Below are positions 50,975 to 60,676 of a stretch of 64,000 nt of DNA, one piece after another. The stretch spans positions 1 to 64,000 of the forward strand of contig JAUWAU010000025.1 of NCBI GenBank assembly GCA_030601885.1, written 5' to 3'. The notes below the pieces were generated by a model, which was not told the DNA's origin, ran no database searches, and was given only the letters and a program-made list of their open reading frames with translations. The stretch's first letter is position 1. Each line of letters starts with the position of its first letter. Both the position numbers and the translations under genes were made by a program. This DNA comes from Armatimonadota bacterium (GTDB lineage Bacteria > Armatimonadota > Zipacnadia > JAUWAU01).

Positions 50975-51244
50975 GTGCGTTTGGATAAGCTGCTGCAGGC
51001 CACGGGGATCGTCAAACGCCGCGCCCGAGCTCAGGAGCTATGTCGGGCTGGGTATGTGCAGCTTGACGGCGTGGACGCCAAGGCCGGCAAGGAGGTCAAG
51101 GTCGGCCAGGAGCTCAGCGTGCAGCTTGGACGGCAAGTACTGGTATTCGAGGTGCGGGAGATCCCGCGGGGAGTGGTGACGAAGCAGCGGCGGGGCGAAG
51201 TTGTGCAGTTGCTGCAGAGACACACGATCGACGACGGCCCGTAA
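50975..51244 (+). CDS. S4-domain RNA-binding protein (RqcP/HslR-like)
   Basis: 89 residues from a GTG at 50975. MRLDKLLQATGIVKRRARAQELCRAGYVQLDG is the S4 fold; the family start RLDKxLxxxxIxKRRxxAxxxCxxGxVxVNG is followed closely. Such proteins, commonly next to mazG, bind the 50S subunit with peptidyl-tRNA in ribosome quality control. The basic C-terminus (VTKQRRGEVVQLLQRH) fits rRNA contact. 27-bp gap after mazG; likely cotranscribed. Confidence 0.88.
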   Translation: MRLDKLLQATGIVKRRARAQELCRAGYVQLDGVDAKAGKEVKVGQELSVQLGRQVLVFEVREIPRGVVTKQRRGEVVQLLQRHTIDDGP

Positions 51245-51378
51245 CCTGGGCCGAATGGCGGGCGGCCGATGTCGCCGTCCCCGCTTGCGGCCGTTCCAGG
51301 TACAACATAGTGCTCGCAGCGGTGCCATACGAGACACCTAATCGCGAGCTCGCTCACATCCTCTGAGGGGGATAGGGA

Positions 51379-54111
51379 ATGCCAACGGAGTACGTGCTCA
51401 AGTTCAGCGAAGGCAGTCGGTTTATGCGAGATCTGCTTGGAGGCAAAGGCGCCAACCTGGCGGAGATGACGGTAGCCGGGCTGCCGGTGCCGCCGGGATT
51501 CATCATCACAACCGAAGCCTGCATGGAGTACATCCGCCTCGGGCGGCAGTTTCCCGCAGGGCTCGAAGACGAGATCAGGGAGGACATGCAGGCGCTGGAG
51601 GAACAAACAGGCAAGGCGTTTGGCGGCAAGAGCAACCCGCTGCTCGTATCGGTTCGGTCCGGCTCGAAGTTCTCAATGCCCGGCATGATGGACACTGTGC
51701 TCAACCTCGGCCTCAACGAGAAGACGATGCAGGTGCTCATCGAGAACACCGGCGATGAACGGTTCGCCCTCGATGCCTACCGCCGCCTCATCACCATGTT
51801 CGGCTCCATCGTGCTCGGCGTGGAGCGAGAGAAATTCGACGCAATACTCGACGGGGCCAAGCAGCGCGAGGGGGTCGCCGATGACCCCGAGCTCAGCCCG
51901 GCCGGCCTGAAGCAGGCCGCCGACGAGATGCTGAAGCTCGTGGAAGAAGAAACCGGCAAGCCGTTGCCCACCGATCCCTACGAACAGCTCTATGCGGCCA
52001 CTCGCGCCGTCTTCGACTCCTGGGACGGCGAACGCGCCCGGCGCTACCGCGTCATCCACAAGATCCCCCACAACCTGGGCACAGCGGTCAGCGTGCAGAC
52101 CATGGTCTTTGGCAACATGGGCGAGGCGTCGGGCACCGGGGTCGCTTTCACCCGCGATCCGGCCACCGGCGAGACGAAGCTGTATGCCGACTACCTCGCC
52201 AATGCGCAGGGCGAGGATGTCGTTGGCGGCGAGCGCAACGCGATGCCCATTGAGGTATTCGAGAAGCAGATGCCCCAGGCGCACGCAGAGCTCGCCGAGA
52301 TCTGCGACTGGCTCGAGCACCGCTACGGCGACATGCAGGACCTGGAATTCACCATCGAAAACGGCAAGCTCTGGATGCTGCAGACGCGCAACGGCAAGCG
52401 CACCGGCCCTGCCGCACTCAAGATCGCGGTGGACATGGTAGACGAGCGCCTCATTACAACCCGACAAGCTGTTATGCAGGCGGAGCCTGATGGGCTGGAT
52501 CAGCTTCTGCACCGGCAGTTCGACCCGACGCAGAAGCCGGAAGTCATTGCCCGGGGTGTGGATGCCTCGCCGGGAGCCGCGGCCGGCCGCGTGGTCTTCA
52601 CCGCCGACGATGCGCGCAAAGCCGTGCTGAGCGCGAAGACGCCGGACGAAGGGCGCGTCATTCTGGTCCGGCACAAGACGGAGCCCGACGATGTGGGCGG
52701 CATGGAGGTGGCCCAAGGTGTCCTGACCGCTATCGGTGGCAAGACGTCGCACGCCGCCGTCGTGGCCCGGCAGATGGGCAAGTGCTGCGTCGCCGGCTGC
52801 AGCGCCATGAACATCGACTACGACAAGCAGGAGCTCGAAGTCAACGGCCACGTGGTCAAGGCCGGCGACTTCGTGTCCCTAGACGGGACGCTCGGCGAGG
52901 TTATGCTCGGCGACGTGCCCACCGTTGATTCCGAGGTGCTCGGCGGCCTCCTGGACGATACGGAGGAGTCGCAACAGGATGTGGTGCGCTACTTCAAGCG
53001 CTTCATGGGCTGGGCGGACGCGGCCCGCAGGCTCGGCGTGCGCGCAAACGCCGACACGCCCGAGGATGCGGCGACGGCTCGCGCCCTTGGGGCCCAGGGC
53101 ATAGGCCTGTGCCGCACGGAGCACATGTTCTTCGACACGAAGGAAGGTGAGGGCCGCACCCGCGCGTTCCAGCGCATGATCCTGGCCGAGACCGACGAGG
53201 AGCGCGACGCGGCCCTGGAGGAGCTCGTGCCATATCAGCGCTCTGACTTCGAGGGCATCCTCGAGGCCATGGACGGACTTCCGGTTATCATCCGCCTCCT
53301 GGATCCGCCGCTGCACGAGTTCCTGCCGGCGGAGCAGCCAGAAGAGGGCCAGCACGACGAGTGGCGGCGCGATATGGCTGAGCTGTGCGAGCTCACCGGC
53401 AAGTCCATTGATGACATCAGGGGCCGGATCCGCGCGCTGCACGAGATGAACCCGATGCTCGGGCACCGGGGCTGCCGACTCGCGGTCACCTGGCCGGCAA
53501 TCTGCCGCATGCAGGCCCGGGCCATCTTCGAAGCTGCCTGCAACCTCAAGAAGCGCGGCCTGAGTCCGATGCCGGAAGTGATGATCCCCGTGGTCAGCAT
53601 CGCTGCCGAATTCGACCTGCTGAAGAAGTACGTCGATGAGGTCGCCGAACAGGTCATGCAGGACGCCGGGGTGCGCGTGGAGTACCTGGTCGGTACCATG
53701 ATTGAGCTGCCGCGCGCCTGCCTGACGGCGGACGAGATAGCGCAGCAAGCCCAGTTCTTCTCTTTCGGCACCAACGACCTGACCCAGACCACCTTCGGCT
53801 TCAGTCGCGACGACGTCGAAGGCAAGTTCATGGAGGAGTACATCGACCAGGCCATCCTCGGCGCCAACCCCTTCGACACCATCGACCGCGCTGGTGTAGG
53901 CGAGATGGTGCGGATCGGGACGGAGCTCGGACGTAAGACCAATCCGGAGCTGGAAGTGGGCATCTGCGGTGAGCACGGCGGCGAGCCGGCATCGGTGGAG
54001 TTCTGCCACGAGGTGGGGATGGACTACGTGAGCTGCGCACCCTTGCGCATTCCCATCGCCCGCCTGGCGGCCGCTCAGGCAGCGATCAAAGAGCAGGGCA
54101 CAGGCCACTAA
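51379..54111 (+). CDS. ppdK: Pyruvate, phosphate dikinase
   Basis: 910 residues from the ATG at 51379 behind AGGGGGAT. The ATP-grasp domain begins with LLGGKGANLAEMTVAGLPVP; the swivelling phosphohistidine is His458 in GGKTSHAAVVARQMGKCC; the barrel's acid-base Cys is Cys863 in VGICGEHGGEP. The family sequence FFSFGTNDLTQTTFGFSRDD is present. It interconverts pyruvate, ATP and Pi with PEP, AMP and PPi in the cytoplasm. Directly upstream of enolase, which makes or uses the same PEP; together they form a lower-glycolysis pair. Length is standard for bacterial PPDK. Confidence 0.97.
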   Translation: MPTEYVLKFSEGSRFMRDLLGGKGANLAEMTVAGLPVPPGFIITTEACMEYIRLGRQFPAGLEDEIREDMQALEEQTGKAFGGKSNPLLVSVRSGSKFSMPGMMDTVLNLGLNEKTMQVLIENTGDERFALDAYRRLITMFGSIVLGVEREKFDAILDGAKQREGVADDPELSPAGLKQAADEMLKLVEEETGKPLPTDPYEQLYAATRAVFDSWDGERARRYRVIHKIPHNLGTAVSVQTMVFGNMGEASGTGVAFTRDPATGETKLYADYLANAQGEDVVGGERNAMPIEVFEKQMPQAHAELAEICDWLEHRYGDMQDLEFTIENGKLWMLQTRNGKRTGPAALKIAVDMVDERLITTRQAVMQAEPDGLDQLLHRQFDPTQKPEVIARGVDASPGAAAGRVVFTADDARKAVLSAKTPDEGRVILVRHKTEPDDVGGMEVAQGVLTAIGGKTSHAAVVARQMGKCCVAGCSAMNIDYDKQELEVNGHVVKAGDFVSLDGTLGEVMLGDVPTVDSEVLGGLLDDTEESQQDVVRYFKRFMGWADAARRLGVRANADTPEDAATARALGAQGIGLCRTEHMFFDTKEGEGRTRAFQRMILAETDEERDAALEELVPYQRSDFEGILEAMDGLPVIIRLLDPPLHEFLPAEQPEEGQHDEWRRDMAELCELTGKSIDDIRGRIRALHEMNPMLGHRGCRLAVTWPAICRMQARAIFEAACNLKKRGLSPMPEVMIPVVSIAAEFDLLKKYVDEVAEQVMQDAGVRVEYLVGTMIELPRACLTADEIAQQAQFFSFGTNDLTQTTFGFSRDDVEGKFMEEYIDQAILGANPFDTIDRAGVGEMVRIGTELGRKTNPELEVGICGEHGGEPASVEFCHEVGMDYVSCAPLRIPIARLAAAQAAIKEQGTGH

Positions 54112-54216
54112 GGCCCAGGAACGCCGGCCGTTCGTGATAAGCCCGGGACAGAGATGGCGCGGGCGCACCAGCGTGCGCCGTCCCCGGGTCCGACGTCATA
54201 TTCGGAGGGTGTCACA

Positions 54217-55500
54217 GTGACAACGATCGAGGACGTTCACGCTCGCGAGATCCTCGACTCCCGCGGCAATCCCACCATAGAGGTCGATGTCCGACTTGCC
54301 AGCGGGGAGATCGGGCGCGCCGGTGTGCCCTCGGGCGCCTCGACCGGCACGCACGAGGCGTTAGAGCTTCGGGACGGCGACGAGGAGCGATTCGGCGGCA
54401 AGGGCGTGCAGAACGCCGTCGCCAACGTTAACAAGCGGATCGCGCCAAAGCTGCGCGGCCTCGACGCCACGGACCAAGTCGCCATCGACGAGCTCATGCT
54501 GCGCGAGGACGGCACGAAGAACAAGGCCGAGCTTGGAGCCAATGCCATCCTCGGCGTATCGTTAGCCGTGGCCAAGGCCGCCGCCCAGACGATGGAACTG
54601 CCCCTGTATAGATACATCGGCGGCGTCAGCGCGCGGGTGCTGCCGGTGCCGATGATGAACGTGATCAACGGCGGCGAGCACGCCGACAACAATCTCGACC
54701 TGCAAGAATTCATGGTCATGCCGATCGGTGCCAAGACCTTCCGCGGCGCCTTGCGGATGTGCGCCGAGACCTATCAAGCGCTCAAGAAGGTGCTTAGTGG
54801 TCGCGACATGCGCACCAGCGTCGGCGATGAGGGTGGCTTCGCTCCGGACTTCGATGACAACGAAGAGGCGATCCGCGCCTCCCTGCACGCCATCGAGCTG
54901 GCTGGCTACAAGCCCGGCTCCGACATGGTTATTGCCCTCGATTCCGCCGCCAGCAGCTTCTTCAAAGGCGGGAAATACGTCCTCGAGGGCGAGGATGAGA
55001 CATATACCACGGAGGAGATGATTGACTACTACGCCGATCTAGTGGATAAATATCCCATAGTTTCCATCGAAGATGGCCTGGCCGAGGAGGACTGGGATGG
55101 ATGGGTGAAGCTGCGCGAGCGCCTCGGCGATCGCATCCAGATCATGGGCGACGACCTGACCGTCACCAACACCGCGCGACTCAGACGGGCCATCGACGCC
55201 CGCGCCATAAACTCCATCCTGATCAAGCTCAACCAGATCGGCTCTCTGACCGAGACGCTCGCGGCCGTCGAGATGGCCAAGCGCGCTTCGTTCACCGCCG
55301 TGATATCGCACCGCAGCGGCGAGACCGACGATGCCACCATCGCCGACCTCAGCGTGGCGACGAACGCCGGGCAGATAAAGGCCGGCGCGCCGTGTCGCAT
55401 GGATCGGGTGGCGAAGTACAACGCTTTGCTGCGCATTGAGGAGGAGCTCGGCAGGGCGGCTCAATATCTGGGCAAGGACGTCTTCTACAATCTGACGTAG
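54217..55500 (+). CDS. eno: Enolase
   Basis: 427 residues from a GTG at 54217 with GGAGGGT 7 bases upstream; the family start TTIEDVHAREILDSRGNPTIEVDV follows at once. VPSGASTGTHEALELRDGD and GANAILGVSLAVAKAAA are intact. Metal ligands and the catalytic lysine lie in SIEDGLAEEDWDGW, MGDDLTVTN and INSILIKLNQIGSLTETL, and the signature HRSGETDD is present. It interconverts 2-phosphoglycerate and PEP. It follows ppdK by 105 bp and precedes the divIC-like gene. Confidence 0.98.
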   Translation: MTTIEDVHAREILDSRGNPTIEVDVRLASGEIGRAGVPSGASTGTHEALELRDGDEERFGGKGVQNAVANVNKRIAPKLRGLDATDQVAIDELMLREDGTKNKAELGANAILGVSLAVAKAAAQTMELPLYRYIGGVSARVLPVPMMNVINGGEHADNNLDLQEFMVMPIGAKTFRGALRMCAETYQALKKVLSGRDMRTSVGDEGGFAPDFDDNEEAIRASLHAIELAGYKPGSDMVIALDSAASSFFKGGKYVLEGEDETYTTEEMIDYYADLVDKYPIVSIEDGLAEEDWDGWVKLRERLGDRIQIMGDDLTVTNTARLRRAIDARAINSILIKLNQIGSLTETLAAVEMAKRASFTAVISHRSGETDDATIADLSVATNAGQIKAGAPCRMDRVAKYNALLRIEEELGRAAQYLGKDVFYNLT

Positions 55501-55604
55501 TGCACCACGTGCTGGTGCGTGTCCGCAGCCGCCGGCGCGCCCGTACGTGAGCAGCCGATTCGCACCATTGTTCGCAGCCAACATCGCAGCAGGAGGCAAA
55601 GCAA

Positions 55605-56054
55605 ATGACGACGCACAGCACCGGGCGTCGGAGCCGGCCCTCGGGGGCGAGGCCCCGTATACTCAGGATGCGTACGTTGTGGTTCGCGCTGGCAGGCCTG
55701 GCGGTGGTGGTGATGCTCCGTCGGGGCACTCAGACGGTCACGGAGGGGTATCAAACTGCTTCCGCCGTGCTTCGGCTCGAGGAGGAGCTGGCCGAGCTCC
55801 AACAAGAGCACGACGAGCTGCAGTGGCGGCTGCAGTTCCTCCGCACCCCGGAAGGCAAACGACTTGAGGCCGCGCGGCAGCTCGTACTCGTGCGGCCGGA
55901 CGAGCACCTACTCGCTCCTCCCCACGATGATGAGGCGCGCGAGGCCATGTCAGCCCTCGGCGGTGATCCCTCGCGTGCCCGGCAGCCTGCAGAGATCGTG
56001 AAGCGCTGGGCCCGCTCGCCGGGGACTCGGCCGCAGGCGGCCGAGGAACCGTAG
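55605..56054 (+). CDS. divIC: Septum formation initiator family protein (DivIC/FtsB-like)
   Basis: 149 residues from the ATG at 55605 behind CAGGAGG. One membrane helix (TLWFALAGLAVVVMLRRG, about 24-40) precedes a coiled coil (RLEEELAELQQEHDELQWRLQFL) and the short conserved end TPEGKRLEAARQLVLVRPDEHLL, corresponding to the YxExxARxxLGxVxPGE element of the family. The C-terminal 50 residues are an unstructured extension. It joins the FtsL/FtsB/FtsQ division subcomplex. Enolase followed by this family is a common gene order. Confidence 0.88.
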   Translation: MTTHSTGRRSRPSGARPRILRMRTLWFALAGLAVVVMLRRGTQTVTEGYQTASAVLRLEEELAELQQEHDELQWRLQFLRTPEGKRLEAARQLVLVRPDEHLLAPPHDDEAREAMSALGGDPSRARQPAEIVKRWARSPGTRPQAAEEP

Positions 56055-56100
56055 CTCTACAGCCTGCGGCCTTCAGTGCGCCGCTCGCGGCCCGCATCCC

Positions 56101-56190
56101 CGCGTAGGTCGGGCTTCCGCCTTCGCGAGAGGGACGAAGCTTCGGCGGAGTCCCTTCCAGCCCGACAATTCCGACGCGGACCTACGGAAG
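56101..56190. repeat. Intergenic repeat (CTTCCGCCTTCGCGAGAGGG family)
   Basis: GTAGGTCGGGCTTCCGCCTT... with the core at 56114-56155 shared with 23229-23274. The outer arms GTAGGTC (56105-56111) and GACCTAC (about 56179-56185) suggest that the whole unit is an imperfect inverted repeat. It fills the space between the divIC and sulfatase gene ends. Confidence 0.65.
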
Positions 56191-56196
56191 CAGGCA

Positions 56197-57582
56197 CTAG
56201 TACACGCTCGTCCGCTCCAGGTCGTCCTCAATGCGCATCATGCACGCCAGCAATCGCTCTCGCATTTCCTGCAGGGCGCCGGCGCACGCCGGGTCAGCGG
56301 CCCGGTTGACGAACTCGTCCGGGTCATCGCGCAGATCGACGAGAAGCTCCTCGCCGGTGTGCACGCGCGTGTACTTGTAGTCGTCCGTCCGGAGCGTCTT
56401 CACGGAGAGCCCGTCGGGCGCCTTGTGCTCCACGAGGACCTCGCCGCGCCACCCGTCCCGCTCGCCCCGAATGAGTGGCATCAGCGATTCGCCCTTCACG
56501 CGCTCCGGACACGGCGCGCCGGCGATATCCAGAAGCGTTGGCATGATGTCAACGGTCTCGACGAGATCTTCGACGACCTTCCCGGCCGGCAGCGCGCCCG
56601 GCAGCCGCATGAAGCACGGCAGGTGGATGATCCCATCGTAGTTTGTCGGCCCTTTGCCCGTGTGCCAGTGATCGCCGAGCATGTCGCCGTGGTCCGACAT
56701 GAGAAGAATGAGCGTCCGGTCGAGCAGCTCCAGCTCCTCCAGGCATGCCACCACGCGCTTCACCTGCGCGTCCACCTGGCTCACCATGGCGTAGAAGTAC
56801 GCCTTGTGCTCCTGCCACTGGGCATCCGTCGTCGAGGCGAAGCGCTTATAGGCTCCCTGGAAATGCCGTGGCTTGTCATCCAGCTCCCCCTCGCGACGCA
56901 TGGGCAGCGGCATGTCCTCGATCGGATACATGTCCACGTAGTGCTTCGGCGGGTTGAGCGGCGGGTGCGGGTTGTAGAAGCCGGCGTGCGCAAAGAACGG
57001 CTCGTCCTTGTGCTCGCGGATGTACTCGATCGTCTGCGTCGCCACCCACGCCGCGTGGCTGAACTCCTCCGGCGCCTCGAGCGTCCAGTGCTCGAAGGCC
57101 TTGCGCGTCCCGGGCATGGGCACCCGTATCTTCTCTCTCATCGCCGGGTCGCGGCTCTCGACCCATTTGACGTACGCATCGGGATAGCAGCCGGGCTCGT
57201 CGGAGAGCACCAAGGTGTCGAAGCCGTAGTGGTGATGCGGCGCCTCGTGGTCGCGGCCGCTGTGGGGCGTGAAGTGCACCTTGCCGAGTTGCCCCGTGTG
57301 GTACCCGGCGGCCCCGAGCGCTGCCGGAAGCGTGATTTCGCTGTGCGGCAGCGGAATGCCGTTGATGCGCACGCCGTGATTCGACACGTAACGCCCGGTG
57401 AAGATGGACGCCCGGCTGGGCATGCACACGGGGTTCTGCCCGTACATGCGAGCGAAGTTGACGCCCTCGGACGCCAGCCGATCCAGCGTGGGCGTTTGAA
57501 TCACGGGATTGCCGTTTATGCCGAGGCAGTCATAGCGCTGGTGGTCGGTGGTAAACATGACGATGTTTGGGCAGTCTTTCAT
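56197..57582 (-). CDS. Sulfatase (Cys-type, formylglycine-dependent)
   Basis: 461 residues from the ATG at 57582 behind AGGAGAG. CPNIVMFTTDHQRYDCLG carries the metal Asp; the residue to be modified is Cys53 in PVCMPSRASIFTGRY; LLMSDHGDMLGDHWHTGKGP gives the second metal site and the catalytic His. No signal peptide is seen, so the location is cytoplasmic unless exported otherwise. The pattern is that of the choline-sulfatase/heparan-sulfatase-like alkaline phosphatase superfamily. It needs a formylglycine-generating enzyme, for which only a decayed copy is present in this window. Confidence 0.95.
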   Translation of the reverse strand: MKDCPNIVMFTTDHQRYDCLGINGNPVIQTPTLDRLASEGVNFARMYGQNPVCMPSRASIFTGRYVSNHGVRINGIPLPHSEITLPAALGAAGYHTGQLGKVHFTPHSGRDHEAPHHHYGFDTLVLSDEPGCYPDAYVKWVESRDPAMREKIRVPMPGTRKAFEHWTLEAPEEFSHAAWVATQTIEYIREHKDEPFFAHAGFYNPHPPLNPPKHYVDMYPIEDMPLPMRREGELDDKPRHFQGAYKRFASTTDAQWQEHKAYFYAMVSQVDAQVKRVVACLEELELLDRTLILLMSDHGDMLGDHWHTGKGPTNYDGIIHLPCFMRLPGALPAGKVVEDLVETVDIMPTLLDIAGAPCPERVKGESLMPLIRGERDGWRGEVLVEHKAPDGLSVKTLRTDDYKYTRVHTGEELLVDLRDDPDEFVNRAADPACAGALQEMRERLLACMMRIEDDLERTSVY

Positions 57583-57668
57583 GGTCACTCTCCTGCAGTT
57601 GGGGGGGCTATGCTGCCGGAAGATAGGGCAGCCACGTACGCTGCCCGGCAGCGCTCTTCGACCAGGGC

Positions 57669-57763
57669 AATTCTGGGGACACCATACTTAATTATTGGGC
57701 CAATCCTAAGTTCAACGCACACCACACTCGACTCCAATAATTAAGTATGGTGTCCCCAGAATT
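57669..57763. mobile_element. 95-bp palindromic element (GGGGACACCATACTTAATT type), copy 1
   Basis: The 30-base arms (57669-57698 and 57734-57763) begin AATTCTGGGGACACCATAC and are perfect inverted copies; the 35-base centre is CCTAAGTTCAACGC-like. The GGGGACACCATACTTAATT end is known from REP-type elements mobilised by IS200-like RAYT transposases. It overlaps the 3' end of the gene at 57692-58810. An almost identical copy is at 60677-60771. Confidence 0.9.
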
Positions 57764-58810
57764 CCGCAGCACCAACTCGCACACCACCATCCGATGGTCC
57801 GAGTTCTCCGTGGGGATAACCCGCAGCGTGGTGGCCTGCAGGTGCGGGCTCAGCCACACCTGGTCAATGCGCGACACGGGCGCGTCGTTGACCATGGTGT
57901 TGGGCCAGCCGATGCCAGCTTCGGGGAAGGCGTCTCGCAGGTGCGCACGCAGCGGCCGAAACAGTGCATCGCCGCCGGGGGTGTTGAAGTCGCCGCCGAA
58001 GATGGTGAGCTCGCCTCTGGCCTCCGCGGCATGGGTCGCCACCACCTGCATCTGATTGGCCCGCACTTGGCGCGTCTCGTCGGCCTCGCGCCAGGTGGAC
58101 GGTCGCCAGATATCTGCACGCGTCGCTGGCAGAGAGAGGTGCAGGGACGCGACAACCAGCTCCTGAGGCGGGTCGAGTCGCGCGGGTCTCACCCGCGTTA
58201 AGCAGAGGAAGACATTCTCTCGTGCGGTTATCGGCAGCGCTTCCAGCTCTCCGCGCACCAGGACGGCCGCGTCGAATGATGCCGCCATCCGCCACTCGCT
58301 CTTGCCCTCGATGAGCGCTCTCAGTTCGTGGTCGCCGGGCCGCTCCTGCAGCAGCAGGATGTCGGGGTCCTGCGCCAGGGCCTCGCGCGCGGCGGCCACT
58401 GAGCCCCCACAGCAATTGAGCGACACCACACGCAGCGCCCGCCCCTCAGCCCGTCCGGCGCGCCAGACTTTGCCTCCCTTGTGCCCCACCGTCCGCATCA
58501 GCGCACGCGGCTCCTCACAGATTGCGACGATCGCGACGAGCCATGCTGCTGCGACCAACAGGCTCCGCCGCTTCGCCTGACCGGACAGGGATGCCAGGCC
58601 AAAGATGACTCCCGGCCACACCCAGAACACGAAGGGCCAGATGGTGATGGGGTCCCATCCCGCGGGGCGAAGCGCATACACGACACATAAGAACACACAC
58701 GAAGCCACCGAAACGGCGGCGCAAGCCAGGCGGGTCCTCTCTGCTACGTCGGGGCGCGTCTGCCGGCCGGAAAGCGTCACAACTCGAGAATTCATCGTTC
58801 TGTTGATCAC
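57692..58810 (-). CDS. Membrane-bound endonuclease/exonuclease/phosphatase-fold protein, C-terminus repeat-derived
   Basis: 372 residues from a GTG at 58810 (an ATG lies five codons in). Three N-terminal membrane helices (to about residue 105) precede an EEP-fold domain: VVSLNCCGGS, DILLLQERPGDH (catalytic Glu), TIFGGDFNTPGG, SRIDQVWLS and TENSDHRMVVCEL (catalytic Asp-His). These proteins hydrolyse phosphodiesters or phosphomonoesters. The last 22 residues after CELVLR (NSGDTILNYWSRVWCALNLG) are translated from the palindromic element at 57669-57763, so the native C-terminus was probably replaced by the insertion. Catalytic residues are all upstream and intact. Confidence 0.85.
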   Translation of the reverse strand: MINRTMNSRVVTLSGRQTRPDVAERTRLACAAVSVASCVFLCVVYALRPAGWDPITIWPFVFWVWPGVIFGLASLSGQAKRRSLLVAAAWLVAIVAICEEPRALMRTVGHKGGKVWRAGRAEGRALRVVSLNCCGGSVAAAREALAQDPDILLLQERPGDHELRALIEGKSEWRMAASFDAAVLVRGELEALPITARENVFLCLTRVRPARLDPPQELVVASLHLSLPATRADIWRPSTWREADETRQVRANQMQVVATHAAEARGELTIFGGDFNTPGGDALFRPLRAHLRDAFPEAGIGWPNTMVNDAPVSRIDQVWLSPHLQATTLRVIPTENSDHRMVVCELVLRNSGDTILNYWSRVWCALNLGLAQ

Positions 58811-58985
58811 ATGCCGATGCTTGATTAGCCCGCTGTTCGTCCGCGTCCGCGCTATTCCTGCACTGTGGCGCGGCGCCGTACGGAGGAAGACAACGGTCTG
58901 AAACAGAAGGCGGCACCGAGGATCGTCAACCCGCCCACACCGGACGGCGACGACCTGATTGCCGAGGTGCGCTACAGTGAACGAT

Positions 58986-60662
58986 ATGCCTATTCTCGTT
59001 TCGTGTCTGGCTTCAGCCTACCTTATCACGACCTGCCTGCCGCAGCCGGTGAACGCGGATACGATCAGTTGGAAGGCCACCGGCAGGGGGGGAGCCGTCG
59101 CGGCAGGCAAGAGCGGAGCCGTAGAGGCGGGTGTGCAGCTCCTCGAAAGCGGAGGCAATGCGGCCGACGCCGCGGTGGCCACACTGCTCGCGCTCACGAT
59201 CACCGACTACGGCTCGTTTGCCATCGGTGGGGAGGCGCCGTTCATCATCTACGACGCGAAGAAGCGGGAAGTGAAAGTGCTGTGCGGCCTCGGGCGGGCG
59301 CCCCGGGATCCGAAGGCCATCGACTGGTACCACGCAAACACCATCCCCGATGGCGGCAGCTACCGGGCCATGCCCGTACCCGGCGCCCTGCACCTTTGTA
59401 TTAGCGCACTCGAGCTGTACGGGACCAAGAGCTTCGAGGATGCAGTGGCCCCGGCCCTGGCGCTCCTGGACGCCGGAGGGCGCTCCTGGTATCCGGCTCT
59501 GGCCGCCACGCTCCGCAAGATGGTGGAGCGCGAGCGGGAGACGAAGGGCACGCGCGAAGAGAAACTGCGGGCTGCCCGGGACCGCTTCTATAAGGGCGAC
59601 ATCGCCGACGATCTGGTGCGATGGTATCAACAGGTCGGCTCCTTCCTCCGCAAGGCCGACCTCGAGGCCCATGTCACCACCGTCGAGGACCCCGTCTCGA
59701 TCGTGTACCGGGGCTACACCGTGCACAAGTGCAACACCTGGACGCAGGGACCGGTGCTGTGCCAGACGCTGAGGCTGCTCGAGGGCTACGACCTGAAGAG
59801 CATGGAGCATCTCTCGGCCGACTACATCCACGTCCTCACAGAGGCCATGAAGCTGGCGTATGCGGACCGGGACACGTACTACGGCGATCCGGCCTTCGTG
59901 GATGTGCCGCTTCGGGCGCTGCTTTCGGACCGCTACACCAGGCTCCGCCGTCCGCTCATCGACATGAAGACGGCATCGGTCGAGCGCCGCCCCGGCGATC
60001 CCGCCGGCATGAACTCGCTGAAGACGGCGTCCGCCGCGAGGGACAACCTCGTCCGGAGGCCGATCTCGGACACCACCACCTGTGTTGTCGCCGATCGTTG
60101 GGGAAACGTTGTGGCGGCCACGCCGAGCTGCAATCTCGGGGGCAACAAGCCAGATCCGAACACGGGTGTGGTGCAGGGGAACCGGCTGCGCTGCCTCAAT
60201 ACGGCGCCCGGCCATCCGAACCGCATCGAGCCGGGGAAGCGCCCACGCATCACGCTCACGCCGACGCTGGTCACGAGGGACGGCAGGCCCGTAATCGCCA
60301 TCAGCGTCGCCGGCGGGGACCTACAGGACCAGACGACGCTGAACGTGCTGCTCAGTCACATCGAGTTCGGGAAGCTCCCCGCCGATGCGGTGACGGCGCC
60401 GCGTTTCAACACGAGCCACATGGAGAACTCCTTCGATTCCAATCCGCACCGCGATGCCGCCTTCAAGTCCGCGGGCAGCCTGCGCGTGCACACTGGCGTC
60501 GCCGAGGAAGTTCGGGACGAGCTCAAAAACCGAGGCCACGACATGACTACAACGGACGAACCAATCGCCAGCCCGGTCATGATCTACATCGACCAGAATA
60601 CGGGGACGATCTACGCCGCCGGCGACCCCGAAGCCCATCGCTACGCCGCGGCGCTTCCGTGA
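58986..60662 (+). CDS. ggt: Gamma-glutamyltranspeptidase family protein
   Basis: 558 residues from the ATG at 58986; the signal MPILVSCLASAYLITTCLPQ exports it. KSGAVEAGVQLLESGGNAADAAVA is the family opening. The autocleavage/catalytic Thr region reads DTTTCVVADRWGNVVAATPS, in place of the usual HTTHxSVVDxxGNxVSxT, and GGNKPDPNTGV and KRPRITLTPTLVTRDGRPV follow. It would hydrolyse glutathione or related amides, or cyclise gamma-glutamyl compounds, in the periplasm. The catalytic-loop residues differ somewhat from standard GGT, so substrate is uncertain. The ribosome site is weak. The stop precedes a palindromic element by 14 bp. Confidence 0.85.
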   Translation: MPILVSCLASAYLITTCLPQPVNADTISWKATGRGGAVAAGKSGAVEAGVQLLESGGNAADAAVATLLALTITDYGSFAIGGEAPFIIYDAKKREVKVLCGLGRAPRDPKAIDWYHANTIPDGGSYRAMPVPGALHLCISALELYGTKSFEDAVAPALALLDAGGRSWYPALAATLRKMVERERETKGTREEKLRAARDRFYKGDIADDLVRWYQQVGSFLRKADLEAHVTTVEDPVSIVYRGYTVHKCNTWTQGPVLCQTLRLLEGYDLKSMEHLSADYIHVLTEAMKLAYADRDTYYGDPAFVDVPLRALLSDRYTRLRRPLIDMKTASVERRPGDPAGMNSLKTASAARDNLVRRPISDTTTCVVADRWGNVVAATPSCNLGGNKPDPNTGVVQGNRLRCLNTAPGHPNRIEPGKRPRITLTPTLVTRDGRPVIAISVAGGDLQDQTTLNVLLSHIEFGKLPADAVTAPRFNTSHMENSFDSNPHRDAAFKSAGSLRVHTGVAEEVRDELKNRGHDMTTTDEPIASPVMIYIDQNTGTIYAAGDPEAHRYAAALP

Positions 60663-60676
60663 GTGACCCATTCGCG